Shown here piece after piece: positions 47,901 to 51,387 of a stretch of DNA of 51,387 nucleotides. The position numbers and the translations under genes were made by a program. The stretch is from Phytobacter massiliensis JC163 (GTDB taxonomy: Bacteria > Pseudomonadota > Gammaproteobacteria > Enterobacterales > Enterobacteriaceae). The notes beneath the pieces are model-generated. The model was not told where the DNA came from and searched no databases. It was given only the letters and a program-made list of their open reading frames with translations. The stretch spans positions 126,484-177,870 of the forward strand of contig NZ_HE578947.1 in the NCBI RefSeq assembly GCF_000321045.1. The letters run 5' to 3'. Position 1 is the stretch's first letter. Each line of letters begins with the position of its first letter.

Positions 47901-48304
47901 TCGCGGGCGCGCTCCTGCTCCTGCTGGGCTTCACGGGTCTTCTCCAGCAGCTGGCTGCTGACCTGCAGAATCTCCTGATTGAGCGCGTCGGTGCTAAGGC
48001 CCGCGGGCACCTGCTTCGGTTCATCGCGCAGGTTATCGAGCTGCGCGCGCAGGTTGCGGGAGAGTTTCGGGAAGTTGTCGATAATTTCCTGGTACTGCTG
48101 CGCGCGCTCGAGTGAGCCTTTACGCTCCTCCAGCGCGTTCAGCGCCGCCTGCAATACCTCTACGGTTTCGGCCTGCTCAGGGGTGGCTTTCGCCCCTTTA
48201 GCCTGCTCCAGCTCCTGGGCTACCTGTTTGGCATCGGGGGCCGTCGCTGCGTACGCCCCCAGGCTGAGGCACCAGGCCATCAGAAAAACGATAATCGGGC
48301 GCAC
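44972..48304 (-). CDS. mscM: Miniconductance mechanosensitive channel MscM
   Basis: A 1110-residue protein of the MscS/MscK family, near the E. coli length (1107). A signal peptide (ending AYA) leads a large periplasmic region of long coiled coils rich in Q, E, L and A (about residues 25-470). About ten membrane segments follow, and then the conserved MscS core (LQWLVAALGVGLGFGLQEIFANFISGLIILFEKPIRIGDTV). It opens on osmotic downshock. It follows psd on the same strand with a gap of 19 bases, the usual psd-mscM operon. Confidence 0.97.
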   Translation of the reverse strand: MRPIIVFLMAWCLSLGAYAATAPDAKQVAQELEQAKGAKATPEQAETVEVLQAALNALEERKGSLERAQQYQEIIDNFPKLSRNLRAQLDNLRDEPKQVPAGLSTDALNQEILQVSSQLLEKTREAQQEQERAREINDSLSQLPQQQTDARRQLNEVERRIGAQTTNTPLAQAQNLSAQAESAKLKAQVDELELAQLSANNRQELSRMRSELAQKQSQQLDAYLQALRNQLNSQRQREAEQALESTELLAENSANLPSDIVEQFKINRELSQALNQQAQRMDLVASQQRQATNQTLQVRQALNTLREQSQWLGASNMLGEALRAQVARLPEMPKPQQLDTEMAQLRVHRMRYEDLLNKQPQVRQIRQADGQPLTAEQNRILDAQLRTQRELLSSLLQGGDTLILELTKLKVSNSQLEDALNEVNEATHRYLFWTADVSPMTLTWPVEIISDLRRLISLDTFSQLGKATAMMLTSKETLFPLFGALVLVGFSLYSRKHFNRFLERSSAKVGKVTQDHFWLTLRTVFWSILVALPLPVLWATLGYGLQQAWPWPLAVAIGDGVTATVPLLWVVMICATFARPTGLFIVHFGWPRSRVARGMRNYLMSIGFIVPLIMALIMFDNLNDREFSGSLGRLCFILICGALAIVTLSLKRAGIPLYVDKSGSGDNMANRLLWNLLLSAPLAAILAAAVGYLATSQALLARLETSVAIWFLLLVIYHIIRRWMLIQRRRLAFDRARHRRAEILAQRAKGEEDAPHATSTEGVVEIDEKELDLDAISVQSLRLVRSILMLIALLSVIVLWSEIHSAFGFLENISLWDVTSTVQGVESLEPITLGAVLIAILVFIITTQLVRNFPALLELALLQHLDLTPGTGYAITTITKYLLMLFGGLVGFSMIGIEWSKLQWLVAALGVGLGFGLQEIFANFISGLIILFEKPIRIGDTVTIRDLTGSITKINTRATTISDWDRKEIIVPNKAFITEQFINWSLSDSVTRVVLTVPAPADANSEEVTQLLYTAAERCTLVIDNPPPEVFLVDLQQGIQLFELRIYAAEMGHRMPLRHEIHQLILAGFREHGIDLPFPPFQMRLESLDGKRTARTLTSAGKNSRPAGSM

Positions 48305-48323
48305 AACAGCGGTCCTTTTTGGA

Positions 48324-49293
48324 TTAAGTCAGGTCTTTGTTATCGTCAACCAGCGGGCTGGCTTCGTGTTCGGCGGCAATCTCTTCCGCCGGTAGTGGAG
48401 TGGGTTCCACATCCGGGGTCACCAGCGTTTCTGTCGATACCGCCAGCGGCTCGCCGATTTTGGTCACCGACAGGCTGCGAAGCTGCTCCACAAGCGCCAC
48501 TTTGCCAGGGGCGAAGAGGTTAATGACCGTCGAGCCGAGTTTGAAGCGCCCCATCTCCTGGCCTTTCAGCAGGGCGACGGCGTTGTCGCTTTCGCCCGCG
48601 GGCCACGTCCAGCGTTTAATGATGCCTTCGCGCGGCGGGGTGACGGTGCCTGCCCAGACGGTTTCAATGCTGCCGACAATGGTCGCGCCAACCAGAATCT
48701 GCGCCATCGGGCCAAATTCAGTATCGAACAGGCAGATAACGCGCTCGTTGCGGGCAAACAGGTTTGGCACGTTCTGCGCGGTAAGGTGGTTAACTGAGAA
48801 GAGATCGCCCGGCACGTAGATCATCTCGCGCAGGATACCGTTGCACGGCATGTGCACCCGGTGGTAGTCGCGCGGAGAGAGGTAAGTAGTGACAAAGGTG
48901 CCGTTGCGGAACAGCTCCGCCATCAGGTAGTTGCCTGCCAGCAGCGCTTCCAGGCTGTAGTCGTGGCCTTTGGCTTGCAGAATCTTGTCCTGTTCAATCG
49001 CCCCGAGCTGGCTGATGACGCCGTCGGCAGGCATGACCAGCACGTTGGGGTCGGTATTGAGCGGGCGGACATCGTCACGCAGCGCGCGCACGAAAAAAGT
49101 CATTGAAGGTGCGGTAGCTGGCGGTATCCGGCTTCTGCGCCTCTTTCATATCGACCTTGTAATACTTAACGAACAGATCGATGACTAGTTTTGTCAGCCA
49201 ACCCGCGCGTTTGCTTGCGCCCCAGCCCGCCAGGCGAGTGAGCCACAGTTTCGGCAGAATGTATTGAAGCGAAAGTTTAAATGAGTTTAACAA
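48324..49293 (-). pseudogene. psd: Phosphatidylserine decarboxylase with a one-base frameshift
   Basis: Psd makes phosphatidylethanolamine from phosphatidylserine at the inner membrane. The sequence from the TTG start at 49293 (GGAGG upstream, as in E. coli) reads [13 protein letters not shown] to RTFNDFF, then shifts frame. The remainder continues in the next frame as [11 protein letters not shown] to the end, including the self-cleavage motif LGST that forms the pyruvoyl group. The total is 970 bases where 969 are expected. The break is at a run of six T on the minus strand (49093-49098), where five would restore the frame. Psd is essential in E. coli, so a sequencing or assembly error is likelier than a real loss. 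Confidence 0.93.
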
Positions 49294-49391
49294 GGTAGCC
49301 TCCAGGCCATTGTTTTGTCGTTCCTGATCCGCCCATAGGGGGCGGGTCTTTACCAAAAAGGGGACGATTCTAACGACGCTTAGCTTAGTTG

Positions 49392-50447
49392 TCAGTCATC
49401 GCTTTCAGAAAAGCTTTTACGCGTTTTTACCTGCGCCATACTTTCCAGAATCCGATGATAATTTTCGAAACGGCTTTCCGCGATTTCACCGTTGTTTACC
49501 GCTTCGCGGATAGCGCAGCCAGGATCGTTGGCATGTTTGCAATCGCGGTATTTACAGTGGCCGAGATAGTCATGGAATTCGACAAAGCCGTGGGTAATTT
49601 GTTCCGGTTCGAGGTGCCAGAGGCCGAATTCGCGCACGCCTGGCGAGTCGATTACATCGCCGCCGTGGGGGAAGTGATAAAGGCGCGCGGCGGTGGTGGT
49701 GTGCTGGCCGAGGCCAGAAACATCCGACACGTCGTTCGTGAGGATTTGCTGCTCCTGCAGGCCCAGCAGCGCGTTCAGCAGGCTGGATTTCCCCACCCCT
49801 GACTGCCCGGCAAAGATGCTGATGCGGTTGGTCAGCGCCTCTTCCAGCGGTTTCAGGCCGTCCTGGGTGTGGCTGGAGACCATCAGCACCCGGTAGCCGA
49901 TACCGCGGTAGATATCCATCTGTTCATTGACGAACGTCAGGCTCTCTTCGTCCAGCAGGTCGATTTTATTCAGCACGATAAGCGGTTCGACATGCAGCGC
50001 TTCGCAGGCCACCAGATAGCGGTCGATAATATTGAGCGACAGCTCCGGCAAAATAGCCGAGACAATCACTATCTGATCAATATTGGCGGCGATGGGTTTC
50101 ACCCCGTCGTAGAAGTCCGGGCGCGTCAGCACCGAGGTGCGCTCATGCACCGCTTCGACGATGCCTTTTACCGCAACACCTTCTGCCGCCTCTTTACCGG
50201 GCCGCCAGACAACGCGATCGCCGGTCACCAGCGAACGAATAGTGCGGCGAATGTTGCAGCGGTGTACCACGCCATCGGCGGACTCCACGTCGGCATGCAT
50301 GCCGAAACGGCTGATTACGGTGCCTTCCGCCGTTTCGCCGAAGAGGTTATCGTCATAATCGACTTTCTCCGCAGTGGTTGTAAGGCGGCGCTGATGGTTG
50401 GCTTTGACGCGGCGCTGCTGCCCTTTGGAGAGTTTATTTTTACTCAA
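49392..50447 (-). CDS. rsgA: Small-subunit ribosome biogenesis GTPase RsgA
   Basis: A 351-residue circularly permuted GTPase that helps 30S maturation. It has G4 as LNKIDLL, the P loop [10 protein letters not shown]3 as DSPG and the C-terminal zinc site with [15 protein letters not shown] chose TTG at 50447 ([13 protein letters not shown]), where the E. coli protein begins and GGAG lies upstream; a longer frame from 50498 adds 17 residues. It is divergent from orn. Confidence 0.96.
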   Translation of the reverse strand: MSKNKLSKGQQRRVKANHQRRLTTTAEKVDYDDNLFGETAEGTVISRFGMHADVESADGVVHRCNIRRTIRSLVTGDRVVWRPGKEAAEGVAVKGIVEAVHERTSVLTRPDFYDGVKPIAANIDQIVIVSAILPELSLNIIDRYLVACEALHVEPLIVLNKIDLLDEESLTFVNEQMDIYRGIGYRVLMVSSHTQDGLKPLEEALTNRISIFAGQSGVGKSSLLNALLGLQEQQILTNDVSDVSGLGQHTTTAARLYHFPHGGDVIDSPGVREFGLWHLEPEQITHGFVEFHDYLGHCKYRDCKHANDPGCAIREAVNNGEIAESRFENYHRILESMAQVKTRKSFSESDD

Positions 50448-50554
50448 TCGTGCTGGCTCCTGGTCGCCCCTGTCGGGCAAAACCTCTATGATACACACTA
50501 ATTAATACTAGTTAACTTGCTACGGCTGGTTATGCGAGAAGGGTGGAAAATAGC

Positions 50555-51100
50555 ATGAGTGCAGATGAAAACAACCTCATTTGGATCGATCTTGAGATGA
50601 CCGGGCTCGATCCCGAGCGCGATCGCATTATTGAGATCGCCACGCTGGTGACCGATGCGCATCTCAACATTCTGGCGGAGGGGCCGACTATCGCCGTGCA
50701 TCAGTCCGACGCGCAGCTGGCGCTGATGGACGAGTGGAACGTGCGCACGCATACCGGCAGCGGGCTGGTGGAGCGCGTGAAAGCAAGCCAGATGGACGAC
50801 CGCGCGGCGGAACTGGCGACCCTCGAATTCCTCAAACAGTGGGTTCCGGCAGGCAAATCGCCAATTTGCGGCAACAGTATCGGTCAGGATCGCCGTTTTC
50901 TGTTTAAATATATGCCGGAGCTGGAGGCTTATTTCCACTATCGTTATCTGGATGTGAGCACCCTGAAAGAGCTGGCGCGCCGCTGGAAGCCGGAAATCCT
51001 CGACGGCTTTAAAAAGCAGGGCACGCACCAGGCCATGGATGACATCCGCGAGTCGGTGGCGGAGCTTGCTTACTACCGTGAGCATTTTATCCAGCTTTAG
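50555..51100 (+). CDS. orn: Oligoribonuclease
   Basis: A 181-residue DEDDh 3'-5' exoribonuclease that finishes degradation of RNA fragments of two to five bases, including pGpG. Catalytic residues are visible in [10 protein letters not shown], the middle Asp in [11 protein letters not shown], and [11 protein letters not shown]. The ATG at 50555 gives the E. coli length; an in-frame ATG at 50543 has a poorer fit. It is followed by the tRNA-Gly cluster, as in E. coli. Confidence 0.98.
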   Translation: MSADENNLIWIDLEMTGLDPERDRIIEIATLVTDAHLNILAEGPTIAVHQSDAQLALMDEWNVRTHTGSGLVERVKASQMDDRAAELATLEFLKQWVPAGKSPICGNSIGQDRRFLFKYMPELEAYFHYRYLDVSTLKELARRWKPEILDGFKKQGTHQAMDDIRESVAELAYYREHFIQL

Positions 51101-51184
51101 GGCCTGCTTTCGGTGTAAAATTGCGCAACATGCTGAATAATCCATCATTCAGATAAAAAAACGCAAAATTCGCTTTGCGGGGGG

Positions 51185-51212
51185 TTGCAGCTAAAAGGAA
51201 TTCTCGTATAAT
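51185..51212 (+). promoter_or_regulatory. Promoter of the tRNA-Gly gene
   Basis: TTGCAG and TATAAT separated by 16 bases, then GCGCCTCCC, a GC-rich discriminator of the kind found at stringently controlled tRNA and rRNA promoters. Confidence 0.85.
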
Positions 51213-51269
51213 GCGCCTCCCGTGACGACACAGAAATGTGTGAGCACGACAGCAAGAAAATTGATGTTT

Positions 51270-51345
<76 letters not shown>

Positions 51346-51387
51346 AAATTTGAATGCACCATCCTAATCGGACGTTTCATGTTGCGC

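Noticed and set aside
49085..49105. Programmed frameshifting in psd
   Set aside because: The T6 run is flanked by no stimulatory hairpin that I can see, and the E. coli gene needs none. A homopolymer error is simpler, so programmed shifting is kept only as a remote option.

Overview
The window is an enterobacterial chromosome segment. Gene order proP ... pheU-yjdC-dsbD-cutA-dcuA-aspA-fxsA-yjeH-groS-groL ... yjeI-yjeJ-epmB-efp-ecnB ... gdx-blc ... frdDCBA-epmA-mscM-psd-rsgA-orn-glyV follows the E. coli 93-95 min region, and most proteins look closely similar to the E. coli ones. The GC-rich codon use, REP units, an EcnR-like regulator and the lack of ampC beside frd suggest a member of the Enterobacter/Klebsiella/Leclercia/Kosakonia group. 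The genus cannot be fixed from this sequence alone.

Layout. 1-7.5 kb: kdgT, proP, a NicO-family metal transporter and a type Va autotransporter. 7.5-11.5 kb: accessory genes next to tRNA-Phe, namely a lipoprotein hydrolase, a tautomerase, and a three-gene cassette of two different DarT-family DNA ADP-ribosyltransferases followed by one DarG antitoxin. 11.6-13.1 kb: an AraC regulator and a LysE exporter that share an 18-bp upstream repeat. 13.1-23 kb: conserved core. Within it dsbD carries a dispersed palindromic repeat inside its coding sequence. 23-29 kb: a lower-GC insertion between groL and yjeI, carrying a GntR regulator, a full-length transketolase and an ascorbate-type PTS (EIIA, EIIB, EIIC). 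29-34 kb: core genes, including two of the three EF-P lysylation players (epmB, efp), entericidin B without its antidote ecnA, and gdx under a guanidine-II riboswitch. 34.5-40.3 kb: a sugar operon sitting where ampC lies in many relatives (PTS EIICB, cytoplasmic Cys-type sulfatase, aldose epimerase, RpiR regulator, two DUF202 membrane proteins). 40.3-51.4 kb: frdABCD, epmA, mscM, a psd gene with a one-base frameshift, rsgA, orn and tRNA-Gly.

How the genes work together. dcuA, aspA and frdABCD form the aspartate-to-fumarate-to-succinate branch of anaerobic respiration. epmA, epmB and efp make and use beta-lysylated EF-P. dsbD and cutA overlap. The three accessory blocks (DarT-DarT-DarG, transketolase-PTS, sulfatase-PTS) are each inserted into conserved gene order and are the parts most worth a second look.
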